Positions 15,345 through 24,663 are shown, counted from the first letter of the stretch. The stretch is 34,382 nt of DNA from Candidatus Melainabacteria bacterium (GCA_016201905.1 JACQBQ010000033.1:1-34382); one strand, 5' to 3'. Numbers and translations are program-made. Notes: a model not told the origin generated them from the letters alone.

Positions 15345-16016
15345 ATGAAATTCTTTATTGACTCAGCAAATATAGATCATATAAAAGAAATTGCATCATG
15401 GGGAATTTTATCTGGTGTAACAACAAATCCATCTTTAGTTAGTAAAGAAGGAAAAGATTTTAAACAAGTCGTCCAGGAAATTTGTGGAATTGTTGATGGT
15501 TCAATTAGTGCTGAAGTTATAAGCACTGAGATAGACAGCATGGTACAAGAAGGGAAAGAAATCAGCAAATGGCATAAAAATGTAACTATAAAACTCCCAA
15601 CAATACCAAATGGGTTAGCAGTATGCAAAATTTTAAGCAGCCTCAATATAAAAGTTAATATGACTTTGTGCTTTTCTGTAAATCAAGCTCTTTTATGTGC
15701 AAGTGCTGGCGCAAGTTATGTAAGTCCGTTTGTAGGAAGACTCGATGATATAAATCAGGATGGCATGGCACTAATAAAAGATATTGCTCATGTTTTTTCA
15801 GTTCATAAAATTAAGACAGAAATACTTTCAGCAAGCATAAGACATCCAGCTCATGTAATGGACTCAGCAAAAGCTGGCGCCCATATAGCTACAATTCCGT
15901 ATCAGGTTTTTAAACAAATGATTCAACATCCACTTACAGATAAAGGCTTAGAAAAGTTCTTGGCTGACTGGAATGATGCTATGTTAAAAAAGGTACCAGA
16001 CAGTGTAAAAGTGTAA
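15345..16016 (+). CDS. tal: Transaldolase, short (TalC/FSA-like) type
   Basis: 223 aa, the short transaldolase/fructose-6-phosphate aldolase type, which forms a Schiff base on a lysine in a (beta/alpha)8 barrel. Seen: [28 protein letters not shown] (24-36), Schiff-base Lys83 in [32 protein letters not shown], and [12 protein letters not shown]. Transaldolase moves a dihydroxyacetone unit between sugar phosphates in the pentose phosphate pathway. The next gene, rpe, starts 9 nt later, supporting transaldolase rather than FSA activity in vivo; sequence alone cannot fully separate the two. Good GGAG ribosome site. Confidence 0.93.
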   Translation: MKFFIDSANIDHIKEIASWGILSGVTTNPSLVSKEGKDFKQVVQEICGIVDGSISAEVISTEIDSMVQEGKEISKWHKNVTIKLPTIPNGLAVCKILSSLNIKVNMTLCFSVNQALLCASAGASYVSPFVGRLDDINQDGMALIKDIAHVFSVHKIKTEILSASIRHPAHVMDSAKAGAHIATIPYQVFKQMIQHPLTDKGLEKFLADWNDAMLKKVPDSVKV

Positions 16017-16025
16017 AATAATCAC

Positions 16026-16694
16026 ATGCCAAACTCAAAAATACTAATTGCACCATCTATACTCTCTGCAGACTTTTCTGACCTTAAAGGTGAAATTAAA
16101 AAAGTTGAAGAAGCAGGCGCTGACTGGATTCATGTAGATGTTATGGATGGACAGTTTGTACCAAATATTACTATTGGTGCACCTGTTGTAAAATGCATTA
16201 GAAAAATTACAAAACTGCCACTTGATGTCCACTTAATGATCGTAGATCCGGACAAACACATAAAAGATTTCGTCAGTGCGGGAGCTAATGTCGTTACTGT
16301 ACATGCAGAAGCATGTACTCACCTTCAAAGAACACTTTCATATATAAAAGAGCTTGGCTGTAAAGCTGGTATATCCTTTAATCCACACACTCCAGTAGAC
16401 AAACTAAAATATGTTTTAGAAATAGTTGATCTGGTTTTAATTATGACTGTAAACCCTGGTTTTGGCGGACAAAGTTTTATAAGTTCAGTTGTTCCAAAAA
16501 TCTCAGAAGTAAAGAAAATGTTTAGTGAAGCTAATTTATCTGATAAATATATTGAAGTTGATGGTGGGATCAATACAAATACTGCTCCAATTGTCCGATC
16601 GGCAGGTGCTAATGTGCTTGTCGCCGGTAATGCTATCTATAGCTTAAAATCACAAACAGAAATTCAAAAAACAATTAGCCAGATGAGAGCATGA
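16026..16694 (+). CDS. rpe: Ribulose-phosphate 3-epimerase
   Basis: Interconverts ribulose 5-phosphate and xylulose 5-phosphate in the pentose phosphate pathway. 222 aa, typical. Seen: IAPSILSADF (8-17), HVDVMDGQFVPN with metal ligands His36 and Asp38, DVHLMI with His69, GISFNPHTP, MTVNPGFGGQ (140-149), EVDGGIN with catalytic Asp179, and GANVLVAGNAIY. Starts 9 nt after tal. Its stop is separated by a single base from the stop of the minus-strand hyf operon's last gene. Confidence 0.97.
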   Translation: MPNSKILIAPSILSADFSDLKGEIKKVEEAGADWIHVDVMDGQFVPNITIGAPVVKCIRKITKLPLDVHLMIVDPDKHIKDFVSAGANVVTVHAEACTHLQRTLSYIKELGCKAGISFNPHTPVDKLKYVLEIVDLVLIMTVNPGFGGQSFISSVVPKISEVKKMFSEANLSDKYIEVDGGINTNTAPIVRSAGANVLVAGNAIYSLKSQTEIQKTISQMRA

Positions 16695-16695
16695 A

Positions 16696-17286
16696 CTAAT
16701 TGTATTTTAACTTAAACGGTGGTTCGCCAAGTGGGATTTTTACTTCCCATTTAAATTTATTTACCAGTGTTCCCATTGCATGATACAAGGCAAGTAAGCC
16801 AATAATGACATGATCAACACCTGCATAGTATTCAAGCGGAAAATTTAATTTAATTAGAACATCTATTGTAAACACTATAGTAATAAATACATGCAGCACC
16901 ATTAGAGTAAGTGACTTATGTCCAGTAAGATAAATCATAATTGCTGAGAATAAAGCATAAATAGCTACAAGCGGAAGAAAAAGAATATTATCCCAGTGAA
17001 ATCCTTCAACAAGCCCAAGAATTTTAACAGTAAAAACTGTAGTCCAATAAAAACCATACATAGTAAGAGCTGTCCCACCAAGCTGGTCGTGATATTTGAC
17101 ATCAATCATTCCAGCAACTATCTGAACAATGCCTCCAAACATAAGACATATAATTGATATTGCAAGGTCATCGTTGTGGGGAATTATACCCATTTGAACA
17201 AGCCCGAGGGTTAGGGCACCAACAGCCAGTCCAAATAATCCTATTGACAATACGTCAACTTTTAGCAAGCCATCTTTCTTATCCAT
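16696..17286 (-). CDS. GPR1/FUN34/YaaH-type acetate transporter, last gene of the hyf-like operon
   Basis: 196 aa, six predicted hydrophobic segments. Family match: SIGLFGLAVGALTLGLVQMG, then FGGIVQIVAGMIDV and the GGTALTMYGFYWTTV segment, as in SatP/YaaH acetate-succinate proton symporters. The N-terminal signature NPAPLGL is not intact (here VDVLSIGLFG), so the substrate is uncertain. A strong AGGAGG (17296-17301) lies 9 nt before the ATG and overlaps the hyfI stop. The gap to hyfI is 13 nt, so it is co-transcribed with the hydrogenase-like genes. Acetate import or export tied to the complex's proton gradient is an inference. Confidence 0.8.
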   Translation of the reverse strand: MDKKDGLLKVDVLSIGLFGLAVGALTLGLVQMGIIPHNDDLAISIICLMFGGIVQIVAGMIDVKYHDQLGGTALTMYGFYWTTVFTVKILGLVEGFHWDNILFLPLVAIYALFSAIMIYLTGHKSLTLMVLHVFITIVFTIDVLIKLNFPLEYYAGVDHVIIGLLALYHAMGTLVNKFKWEVKIPLGEPPFKLKYN

Positions 17287-17299
17287 TTCCTTTGACCTC

Positions 17300-17839
17300 C
17301 TATTTTTTTACCAAAATAATTTTGCACAATAAAAGCCCTTTTATAATTTCTTCAGGTGTAGGTGGATCCCCTGGAATATAAACATCAACCGGAAGAAACT
17401 GATCTACTCTTCCCAGGCAAGCATAAGTATTTTTATAAATAGAACCATTGCATGCACCATCACCAAGTGCAACTACAATTTTTGGATATGGCATTGCAGC
17501 ATATGTTCTTTCCATTGCAACTTTTAAGTGCCTGGTAACGGGTCCACTTACAGTTAAAACATCAGCATGGCGAGGTGAGGCCGTAAAATCAATTCCAAAG
17601 CGGGTTATATCATAAATGGGATTAGAAAGAGCTAGAAGTTCTGCTTCTTCTGCATTGGAAGAACCAAGATCAAGATGACGAACAAGCAGCGATCTGCTCA
17701 AGGCAGACCTTTCTTTAAAGTTCAGATTTTGAATTCTTGAAAGATCAATTTTGTAAGTTTCAAAATCACTTGCATTAATAACAGGTGCCTTCTCAGTTAC
17801 TACACCTTTTTTCACCCACATTTTTAAAATGTTTAACAA
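17300..17839 (-). CDS. hyfI: HyfI/NuoB-like small subunit lacking all cluster cysteines
   Basis: 179 aa, group 4 hydrogenase small-subunit/NuoB fold: DLGSSNAEEAE (57-67), NPIYDITRFGIDFTASPRHADVL (73-95), SGPVT (98-102), ALGDGACNGSIY (124-135) and PVDVYIPGDPPTPEE (150-164). In cluster-bearing relatives the four [4Fe-4S] ligands are in GSCNGCE, GDCA and PGCPP. Here these are Ser61, Glu64, Gly128 and Asp158, so the proximal cluster cannot be bound in the usual way; remaining Cys are only 130, 141 and 172. Start: TTG at 17839 with AGGAGG (17852-17857) 12 nt upstream, or ATG at 17821 without one. Located between hyfG and the YaaH gene. Confidence 0.88.
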   Translation of the reverse strand: MLNILKMWVKKGVVTEKAPVINASDFETYKIDLSRIQNLNFKERSALSRSLLVRHLDLGSSNAEEAELLALSNPIYDITRFGIDFTASPRHADVLTVSGPVTRHLKVAMERTYAAMPYPKIVVALGDGACNGSIYKNTYACLGRVDQFLPVDVYIPGDPPTPEEIIKGLLLCKIILVKK

Positions 17840-17857
17840 ATTCTCTTATGTCCTCCT

Positions 17858-19492
17858 TTATCTATCCACACATGCATAACAAAGATTAAAGCTTTTATTT
17901 ACAAGCGGTCCATCAGGAACAATATTTTTTAAATTATCTTCACCCATTGTTGCCTGAGCCATCCCTCGCCAATTCATATAAGAAGCACTTCTTACATGAA
18001 AACGAAAAATTTTGCTTTCAGTATCAAGCATAATTGAATGCACAAGTTCTCCTTTAGCTGACTCTACTATTCCTAATCTGTGTTCATAGGCTGGAAATTG
18101 TTTTGGTACCACACTTACAATATCTCCACTTGGAAGATCTTCAACTAGTTTTTTAATTAGCTTTAGAGAATTATAAACTTCATCTATACGAACCTGTGTT
18201 CTTGTTAGTGCATCTCCATCTTCGTAAACTGGCACCTTAAATGCATAGTCTTTATAAGCTAGATATGGAAAATCACGTCTCACATCTTTATCAATTCCTG
18301 AACCCCGTGCACTAGGTCCAACTAACCCTAAAGAGTCTGCCATCTTTAAAGAAATAAAGCCTGTAGATTCCAGCCTGTCAAGAAGACTATCTGTATTTAA
18401 AATAAGTTTTTCCCATTCTTGAAATTGGTTCTTAAACTTTTCTAGCTCTGTAAATAAAATTTGAAACAAATCATCTGAAATATTTTTTTTCAGTCCACCA
18501 ATTGTATTTAGCCCACGTAAAAAACGATGCCCTGTAAGATTATGAATTAATCTCATTATCATTTCTCTGAGTCTACTAGCATGAGATGCGCCAAAACCAA
18601 AGCCCCCGCTAGAAGTAATAGCCATAAGATCAGCCATATGACTACTTATACGTTCCAGTTCAAGACATATAGTTCTAATAAAGATAGATCTTTTCGGTAC
18701 CTCAATATTTCCTAAAGTTTCTATTGCCAAACAAAAAGCATTTGAATGTGCATAAGCACACATTCCACATATATGCTCTGCCAAATTAAGCACATCTTCA
18801 ATACTTTTACCTTCAGCCATCTTTTCAATGCCTTTGTGAGTGTAAAACAGCTGAGCATCAAATTTATAAATCTCTTCACCAATTACACAAAAACGAAGAT
18901 GCCCTGGTTCAATAATTCCAGCATGAATAGGTCCCACAGCTATTTGATACATACCATCTCCATGTGGCTGACTAAATTCATGAGAAACTTCTGAAATCGG
19001 GATTTGCTTATCTAGCAAAAAATCCCTGCGCATAGGAAAGTGTTTTCCTCGTGGCCAATCTCTATGCAGTACTAAAGGATCAAGCTCTATACCTTGTGGA
19101 ATAATGCCAAAAAGATCATGGATTTCTCTTTCATACCAGTCTGCAGAAGGAAGCCTTTGACTAAGTGCAGGATAGGTAGGGTTTTCTTTGCCTAGAGCAA
19201 TCTCAAATGTTACAAGAACATTTGTATCGCTTGGGAGAAAAAATGAGAATACGGTGTAAAGCTTAAAGTTTCCATTTAAATGACGTTCATCTGTCACTGT
19301 CATTGTAACTAAAGATGATTTTAATTCTGTATGCCCAGAAATATACTCTAATATAATAGTCAAATAATCTTTTTCAATCACAAGGTGGAGATGATTTGGT
19401 GAGATAATTTTTAACTCTAAGAGATGACCTTTGAAAGCACCCTTTAAGGATTCAAAAAATAACTCTACATCATTTTTAATTAAGGTTTTCAT
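17858..19492 (-). CDS. hyfG: HyfG/HycE-like large subunit (NuoC-NuoD fusion)
   Basis: 544 aa. N-terminal 170 residues are a NuoC/30-kDa domain with the signature WYEREIHDLFGI (119-130). The rest is a [NiFe]-hydrogenase large subunit/NuoD. L1 motif is ICGMCAYAHS: Cys242, Cys245 and His249 are kept, though the usual Arg before ICG is His240. The L2 motif at the extreme C-terminus is NLCYACVDR: Cys538 and Cys541 kept, but the usual Asp-Pro before them is Asn-Leu. So all four Ni/Fe ligands are present. The protein ends right after this motif, leaving no C-terminal peptide for a maturation protease. The start overlaps the hyfF stop by 4 bp. Confidence 0.92.
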   Translation of the reverse strand: MKTLIKNDVELFFESLKGAFKGHLLELKIISPNHLHLVIEKDYLTIILEYISGHTELKSSLVTMTVTDERHLNGNFKLYTVFSFFLPSDTNVLVTFEIALGKENPTYPALSQRLPSADWYEREIHDLFGIIPQGIELDPLVLHRDWPRGKHFPMRRDFLLDKQIPISEVSHEFSQPHGDGMYQIAVGPIHAGIIEPGHLRFCVIGEEIYKFDAQLFYTHKGIEKMAEGKSIEDVLNLAEHICGMCAYAHSNAFCLAIETLGNIEVPKRSIFIRTICLELERISSHMADLMAITSSGGFGFGASHASRLREMIMRLIHNLTGHRFLRGLNTIGGLKKNISDDLFQILFTELEKFKNQFQEWEKLILNTDSLLDRLESTGFISLKMADSLGLVGPSARGSGIDKDVRRDFPYLAYKDYAFKVPVYEDGDALTRTQVRIDEVYNSLKLIKKLVEDLPSGDIVSVVPKQFPAYEHRLGIVESAKGELVHSIMLDTESKIFRFHVRSASYMNWRGMAQATMGEDNLKNIVPDGPLVNKSFNLCYACVDR

Positions 19493-20985
19493 AAAGCATG
19501 ACCTAGATTAACTATTTTTACTGATTCATTAAGAATCTGTAAGAGCGGTGGTGGAATCCAACAACCAAGCAAACAAACCATTGATAGAGGAATTAACATT
19601 GCAATTAAACTTGATCTGTTGATTTCACCTTTTGATATTTCATGCATATTACTACCTGAACTAGGTATTGGTCCTATAGCCATTTGAACCAAATGAAATG
19701 TTAGTCCACCAAAAACAATTGTCAAAAATAAAACAAAAAGTATACTTGCAATCCAATGATTCCCTTGTATTCCACCAGTAAGGATGTAAAACTCACTTGT
19801 AAAAATAGAAAACGGAGGAGAACCAGCAAGGGCAAGTCCACCAATTAAAAGAACAATTCCACTTATAGGCAACACTTGCATTGCTCCTTTAATGTGTTCC
19901 ATATCTTTGCTATGAAATTTCAGTGCAAGATTGCCCGAAGTAAAAAACATGAGTGATTTAACCATTGCATGATTTATCATATGAAATAAAGCACCAAAAA
20001 TTGCAGTTGTAGTTCCAAAACCCAAACCTGTAGCTATAATGCCAATATGTTCTAAGCTATGATATGCAAGCAATCGTTTTACCTGCCTCTGTACCAAGAT
20101 AAAAGGAACTGATATACCAATAGAGAGAAGCCCAAAAATTAAAATCATTTTATTTGTAAATTCTGCACCTACTGAAAGATTAGTTAAAATTGCAAATCTA
20201 ATAATGCTATAAATACCACACTTTATAAGTACCCCTGAAAGTAATGCACTTACTGGTGTTGGTGCCTCGCTATGTGCATCAGGAAGCCATGTATGCATCG
20301 GTGCAAGTCCAGCCTTTGTTCCAAAGCCAATTAAAATAAAAACAAATGCTACTTTCATAAGATGTGGATCTAGCTTATGAGCAATTGTAATTAAATAGTC
20401 CCAGTTTAATCCCTGTTCTCTAATGCCACCTGCATGGGTCACTGCATAATAACTTAAAACAATTCCAATCATTGCAAAGGCTATACCAACAGTGCAAAGA
20501 ATAATATATTTCCATGCTGCTTCAACAGGTGTTTCTTTATTGTAATAGCCTACTAAAAACGCAGAGACCAGAGTTGTTAATTCTATTGAAATCCATAGTA
20601 CACCCAAGCTATTTGCAGTAACGACCATAAGCATCGTTAGAATAAAAATGTTTAATAAAAAATAATATCGTTTAAGTTTCCAAGGATTTTGAATTTTTTC
20701 TTCTACATCATTATTAACCATATAACCAATTGAATAGAGGGAAGCAAGCAAGCTCAAAATGGTAACTAAAAAAATCATAAGTCCAGAAAGTGCATCAAGA
20801 TACACAGTATTTCTAAATGCATGTATTGAACCTTGTTGAATAATATCTTTGACAATTAGCAGACCAAGACCAAACAAAATAACCATTCCAATGGATTGGA
20901 TCCGCCCAATCCATTGTGATGATTTAGGGAGTAAACACAAGAGTCCTGTTATAAATGGAATTAAAAATAATAAGCTTACTTCCAT
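19489..20985 (-). CDS. hyfF: HyfF-like proton-pumping subunit (NuoN/M family)
   Basis: 498 aa, multi-helix antiporter-like subunit of group 4 hydrogenase complexes. Conserved ion-channel residues: Glu135 in WISIELTT, Lys224 in GFGTKAGLAPMHTWLPDAH and Lys255 in SGVLIK, plus KRLLAYHSLEHIGI and FHMINHAMVKSLMFF. GSPPFSIFTSEFYIL near the C-terminus is typical of HyfF/NuoN. These support an intact proton or sodium channel. One base separates it from hyfE and a 4-bp overlap joins it to hyfG. Confidence 0.92.
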   Translation of the reverse strand: MEVSLLFLIPFITGLLCLLPKSSQWIGRIQSIGMVILFGLGLLIVKDIIQQGSIHAFRNTVYLDALSGLMIFLVTILSLLASLYSIGYMVNNDVEEKIQNPWKLKRYYFLLNIFILTMLMVVTANSLGVLWISIELTTLVSAFLVGYYNKETPVEAAWKYIILCTVGIAFAMIGIVLSYYAVTHAGGIREQGLNWDYLITIAHKLDPHLMKVAFVFILIGFGTKAGLAPMHTWLPDAHSEAPTPVSALLSGVLIKCGIYSIIRFAILTNLSVGAEFTNKMILIFGLLSIGISVPFILVQRQVKRLLAYHSLEHIGIIATGLGFGTTTAIFGALFHMINHAMVKSLMFFTSGNLALKFHSKDMEHIKGAMQVLPISGIVLLIGGLALAGSPPFSIFTSEFYILTGGIQGNHWIASILFVLFLTIVFGGLTFHLVQMAIGPIPSSGSNMHEISKGEINRSSLIAMLIPLSMVCLLGCWIPPPLLQILNESVKIVNLGHAL

Positions 20986-20986
20986 T

Positions 20987-21676
20987 CTATCCTTTCAGCT
21001 TGCGCAGCTCTTCTACATTTATAGTGTCAAAAGATTGCTTAATTCGATAAACCCAAATACCCATAACAAGAGCACCTATAAGAAGATCAAGAAAGATTCC
21101 CATCTCAACTACTAAAGGCATTTCAAAAATTGTGTCAACAGTAAGAGCCAGGATGCCATTTTCCATTACATACAATCCCATTATCTGGGCAAATGCTTTT
21201 TTTCTGGTCATCATAATAAAAAGACCAATTAAAATCATTGATATAGAAGTACTTAATAAATTCGTAGATAAAACATGAACTTCTTTCCCAATTCCAATAT
21301 TAGTAGTTACCTCAAATACCAAAGCTATTAAGCTGCAAATAAGAAGCATTGAAGTCGGGAGACTGATATAAGTTTCAACCTCCCTGCGAATTTGAATCTT
21401 CTGTAAAACAAACATCAATATCCATGGGATTAAAAAACATTTTCCAAATAAAGTTATCCCACTTACCAGAAGTGCATTAGAGCTATGATTCATAACACCA
21501 GCAAAAAGCGTGATTAAAACCAGTCCAAAAGACTGAAAAACAAAAAGTTTTACCATTGTCTCAAGACGACGACAACCTGTCATTAAAATGCTTATAACAA
21601 GAACAATCCCAATAATATAACTGGACAGTTGTTGTATAGCCTGCACAGGTAAAAAATGATTTATAAAAGAAATCAA
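20987..21676 (-). CDS. hyfE: HyfE-like membrane subunit
   Basis: 229 aa, helical membrane protein of the HyfE family, an extended NuoK-like subunit of formate-hydrogenlyase-type complexes. Seen: repeated hydrophobic segments, KLFVFQSFGLVLITL, GITLFGKCFLIPWIL, and YVMENGILALTVDTIFEMPLVVEMGIFLDLLIGALVMG with the buried acidic residues characteristic of this family. Overlaps hyfC by 4 bp and is 1 bp from hyfF, so it is tightly coupled. Confidence 0.88.
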   Translation of the reverse strand: MISFINHFLPVQAIQQLSSYIIGIVLVISILMTGCRRLETMVKLFVFQSFGLVLITLFAGVMNHSSNALLVSGITLFGKCFLIPWILMFVLQKIQIRREVETYISLPTSMLLICSLIALVFEVTTNIGIGKEVHVLSTNLLSTSISMILIGLFIMMTRKKAFAQIMGLYVMENGILALTVDTIFEMPLVVEMGIFLDLLIGALVMGIWVYRIKQSFDTINVEELRKLKG

Positions 21677-22647
21677 AGACTAAGCCCTCCTGTACTTTTA
21701 TGAATACTTATAACAAGAGCAATAATAGAAATTACAAATGAAGCAACAAGAATATCTTTCACGCGAAAAAGTCTGACTTTAGCAATCATTGTTTCAATCA
21801 AAACAACAACTATGCAAACAACAAATATCTTAATTAAATAAAATACAAATGCCGGTAATATATTTGACCAATGCAAAGACAACGAATATCCCCAAGGGAA
21901 AAAGAGATTGGCAAGTAAAGAAATCACCAAAAGCTGCTTTATCCAACTTGCCCAAAACATAAGCCCAAGTAATTTCCCCGAATATTCAAGAAGCATACCT
22001 TCATGAATCATCGTCAACTCATAATGCGTTTCAGGATTATCAAATGGGACTCTCCCCATCTCTGCAATTCCTGCTATTAACAAAGAAATTGCAGCAAGAA
22101 CATAACCAGGGGTAAACAAATTAATCCCCTGACTTGAAAGCCAACTTACTATAACAGGCAGGTTTGTACTTCCTGCCATCAAAGTCAGAACAAACAAAGA
22201 AAGAAGCATGACCGGTTCAATAAGCATGGAAAGCATCATCTCGCGGCTGCTTGCCATACCACAAAACCCACTGCCAGGCTCCATAGCTGCGCTACACATA
22301 AAAAATCTTCCTAGTCCAAAAAGATAAATTAAAAGAATAATCCCTCCGAGAAAATACAGCTGAGTAATAGTAACAAAAGTGGGTACAATAAGACTTGCTA
22401 CAAGAACCGATGTGAAAACTATAAACGGTGTTACAAGAAAAACCCATGAGGTTTGATTCGAGACTACTGTTTCTTTGTGAAAATATTTTAGTAGATCGTA
22501 ATAACCCTGCATAAGCGGAGGTCCTTGACGGCTTTGTAAAATCGCTTTTAATTTTTTCATAAGTGTATTAATAAAAGGTGATAATGCCAGAACCACCAGT
22601 AACTGAAGAATGATTAAACAGATAGTTTGCAATGTAATGATTTTCAT
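21673..22647 (-). CDS. hyfC: HyfC/HycD-like subunit (NuoH family)
   Basis: 324 aa, NuoH-like membrane anchor that links the peripheral dimer to the ion-pumping arm. Motifs: QSRQGPPLMQGYYDLLK (38-54), SSREMMLSMLIEPV (133-146), AEMGRVPFDNPETHYELTMIHEG (195-217) with the acidic residues of the coupling loop, and LLEYSGK. Overlaps hyfB and hyfE by 4 bp on each side. Confidence 0.93.
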   Translation of the reverse strand: MKIITLQTICLIILQLLVVLALSPFINTLMKKLKAILQSRQGPPLMQGYYDLLKYFHKETVVSNQTSWVFLVTPFIVFTSVLVASLIVPTFVTITQLYFLGGIILLIYLFGLGRFFMCSAAMEPGSGFCGMASSREMMLSMLIEPVMLLSLFVLTLMAGSTNLPVIVSWLSSQGINLFTPGYVLAAISLLIAGIAEMGRVPFDNPETHYELTMIHEGMLLEYSGKLLGLMFWASWIKQLLVISLLANLFFPWGYSLSLHWSNILPAFVFYLIKIFVVCIVVVLIETMIAKVRLFRVKDILVASFVISIIALVISIHKSTGGLSL

Positions 22648-24602
22648 AGTCTAAGCCACACTAAACATAAAATTAAAGTAATAAAGATATAAAAGAGGTA
22701 AACCTGTAATATGCCTGACTGCATTGGCCTTACCTTATGAGAAAAACCTATGAGTCCATTAACAAGAGGAAGATAAATATATTTGTGATAAAAACTTTCA
22801 GGTGTGTGCATCTCTGAAAAAACTATTTTTAATGGCTGACTATAACCTGACGGTGTGTATTCATACTCTGGCTTTGGTGTAACACCACAACTCCATGTCT
22901 CTTCTTTTCTAAAAGACATACTTGTATTAAATTTAAAGAAGAAATAAACTAAAAGCAAAAGTAAAGTCATAAGTAAAAAGACCAGAGCTGGTGAAAGATA
23001 TGCAAATCCATCAGGGCCAAAGTTTACAAACAGTTTATTGACATTAAACAAATTTGATTTTATTTTTGCAGAAACAATGCTTTCACTTACATTTTCAAGT
23101 AGTGTCAGACCAAAAAAGGGTATAACTCCAAGACAAAGGCATAGAAATGCTAGTATTCTCATACCTAAGCGCATTGAGTATGAAACATTATGAGCATGCA
23201 AAGCAGTATGAGATCTGGGCATTGCCAGAAAAATCCCGGAAAAAGCTTTTACAAAAGTTGCAGCACAAATTGCTCCGGTAAATCCAAGTAATGCTGCACA
23301 GATAGGCGAAAAAATTTTCATTGCTTGTGAATGTATATGAAAAGATGAAAGCAGAGTCTGGAAGATAAGCCACTCGCTTATAAAACCATTGAATGGTGGA
23401 AATGCTGAAATTGCCAAGGCTCCAATTAAAAAGAAAAAAGAAGTCTGTGGCATAAGCTTAATCAGCCCACCCATTTTTTCCATGTTTCTTGTGTGAGTAA
23501 CAGAAATAACTGAACCAGCACACATAAACAAGAGACCCTTAAACAATGAATGATTTATAGTGTGAAGTAAGCCAGCAATAATAGAAATACCTGCAAGCTC
23601 TTTTTGTCCAAGACTAAAAAACACCATGCCAATTCCTATAGGAAGTAAAATTATTCCCATGTTTTCTATACTGCTAAAAGCCAGCATTCGTTTAATATCA
23701 ACTTCACCTGAAGCATAAATCATTCCAAGTATTGCAGTAAGTATTGAAATGCCAGCTAATATAAGTCCCCACCAGTATGGAAATGGAGACAGAAAATCAA
23801 AAACAAATCGTAAAATTCCATAAACCGCTGTTTTAATCATGACCCCTGACATAAGTGCAGAGATATGGCTGGGTGCAGCAGGATGTGCTTCAGGAAGCCA
23901 TATATGAAGCGGAATTAAGCCTGCCTTTGTTCCAAAGCCAATTAAGACAAAAATAAACAATATAAGCTTTAGTGCACCTGGCAACTGGTGGCCTATATTA
24001 TGAAAAGAGGCAAATGAAAAACTTCCAGTATATTTCGCTAGAATTAAAAAAATAAATAAAATAAAAGCAGAGCCAATATGTGTCATTAGAAGATAAATAA
24101 AGCCGGCATTTTTTGATTCTGCTTTGTTTGTATCAAAAATAACAAGAGCAAAAGAAATCAATGTCATACTCTCCCAGAGGAAAAGGAATAAAAAACCATT
24201 TGCTGCACACACTACAAGCAGCATAGAAAGCACAAATAAATGATACAAAGCACAAAGCACCCCGACATTTTTTTCAATGTATTCTGCCTGAAGATATCCC
24301 ACAGAATAAATCAAAACAGGGATACTCAGCATAGAAATCAACATTAAAAAAAATGCAGCTAGAGGATCTATAAGCAGTTCAAGTCTTCCAAATGGAAGCC
24401 CAAATGGAATATTAAAAATAAACTTACTCCTGTGTATTAGTATTAAAGCAGAGCTTAATAAACAAAGAGCAGATGCAATGATTCCAAAAATCGTTGAAGA
24501 AAAAATAGAAAGTTTTTTAGAAAAATTGTTTAATAAAAAAGATGAGATCGTAGCAAGAATAAAAAATAAAAATGAAAATTGAAGTAATTGGGTCTCATTC
24601 AT
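22644..24602 (-). CDS. hyfB: HyfB-like proton-pumping subunit (NuoL/M family)
   Basis: 652 aa, first gene of the operon. Antiporter-like protein with Glu144 in FLWESMTLIS, Lys226 in GFGTKAGLIPLHIWLPEAHPAAPSHISAL and Lys257 in SGVMIK, KRMLAFSSIENMGII, and AFPPFNGFISEWLIF. The long hydrophilic C-terminal part with SCGVTPKPEYEYTPSGYSQPLKIVF and the EMHTP segment matches HyfB/HycC. ATG at 24602 lacks a clear Shine-Dalgarno. Followed by hyfC with a 4-bp overlap. No hyfA, hyfD or hyfH (ferredoxin-like) gene accompanies it. Confidence 0.92.
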   Translation of the reverse strand: MNETQLLQFSFLFFILATISSFLLNNFSKKLSIFSSTIFGIIASALCLLSSALILIHRSKFIFNIPFGLPFGRLELLIDPLAAFFLMLISMLSIPVLIYSVGYLQAEYIEKNVGVLCALYHLFVLSMLLVVCAANGFLFLFLWESMTLISFALVIFDTNKAESKNAGFIYLLMTHIGSAFILFIFLILAKYTGSFSFASFHNIGHQLPGALKLILFIFVLIGFGTKAGLIPLHIWLPEAHPAAPSHISALMSGVMIKTAVYGILRFVFDFLSPFPYWWGLILAGISILTAILGMIYASGEVDIKRMLAFSSIENMGIILLPIGIGMVFFSLGQKELAGISIIAGLLHTINHSLFKGLLFMCAGSVISVTHTRNMEKMGGLIKLMPQTSFFFLIGALAISAFPPFNGFISEWLIFQTLLSSFHIHSQAMKIFSPICAALLGFTGAICAATFVKAFSGIFLAMPRSHTALHAHNVSYSMRLGMRILAFLCLCLGVIPFFGLTLLENVSESIVSAKIKSNLFNVNKLFVNFGPDGFAYLSPALVFLLMTLLLLLVYFFFKFNTSMSFRKEETWSCGVTPKPEYEYTPSGYSQPLKIVFSEMHTPESFYHKYIYLPLVNGLIGFSHKVRPMQSGILQVYLFYIFITLILCLVWLRL

Positions 24603-24633
24603 ATTATTTTTTAAATAAATTTCTTATCCGACA

Positions 24634-24663
24634 AAATTAAGATTAACACTAGTGCACAGTCAA
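24634..24663 (-). promoter_or_regulatory. Candidate promoter of the hyf-like operon
   Basis: Minus strand: TTGACT (24663-24658), an 18-nt spacer, TAATTT (24639-24634). It lies 32 nt before the hyfB ATG. The -10 box is poor. Confidence 0.3.
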
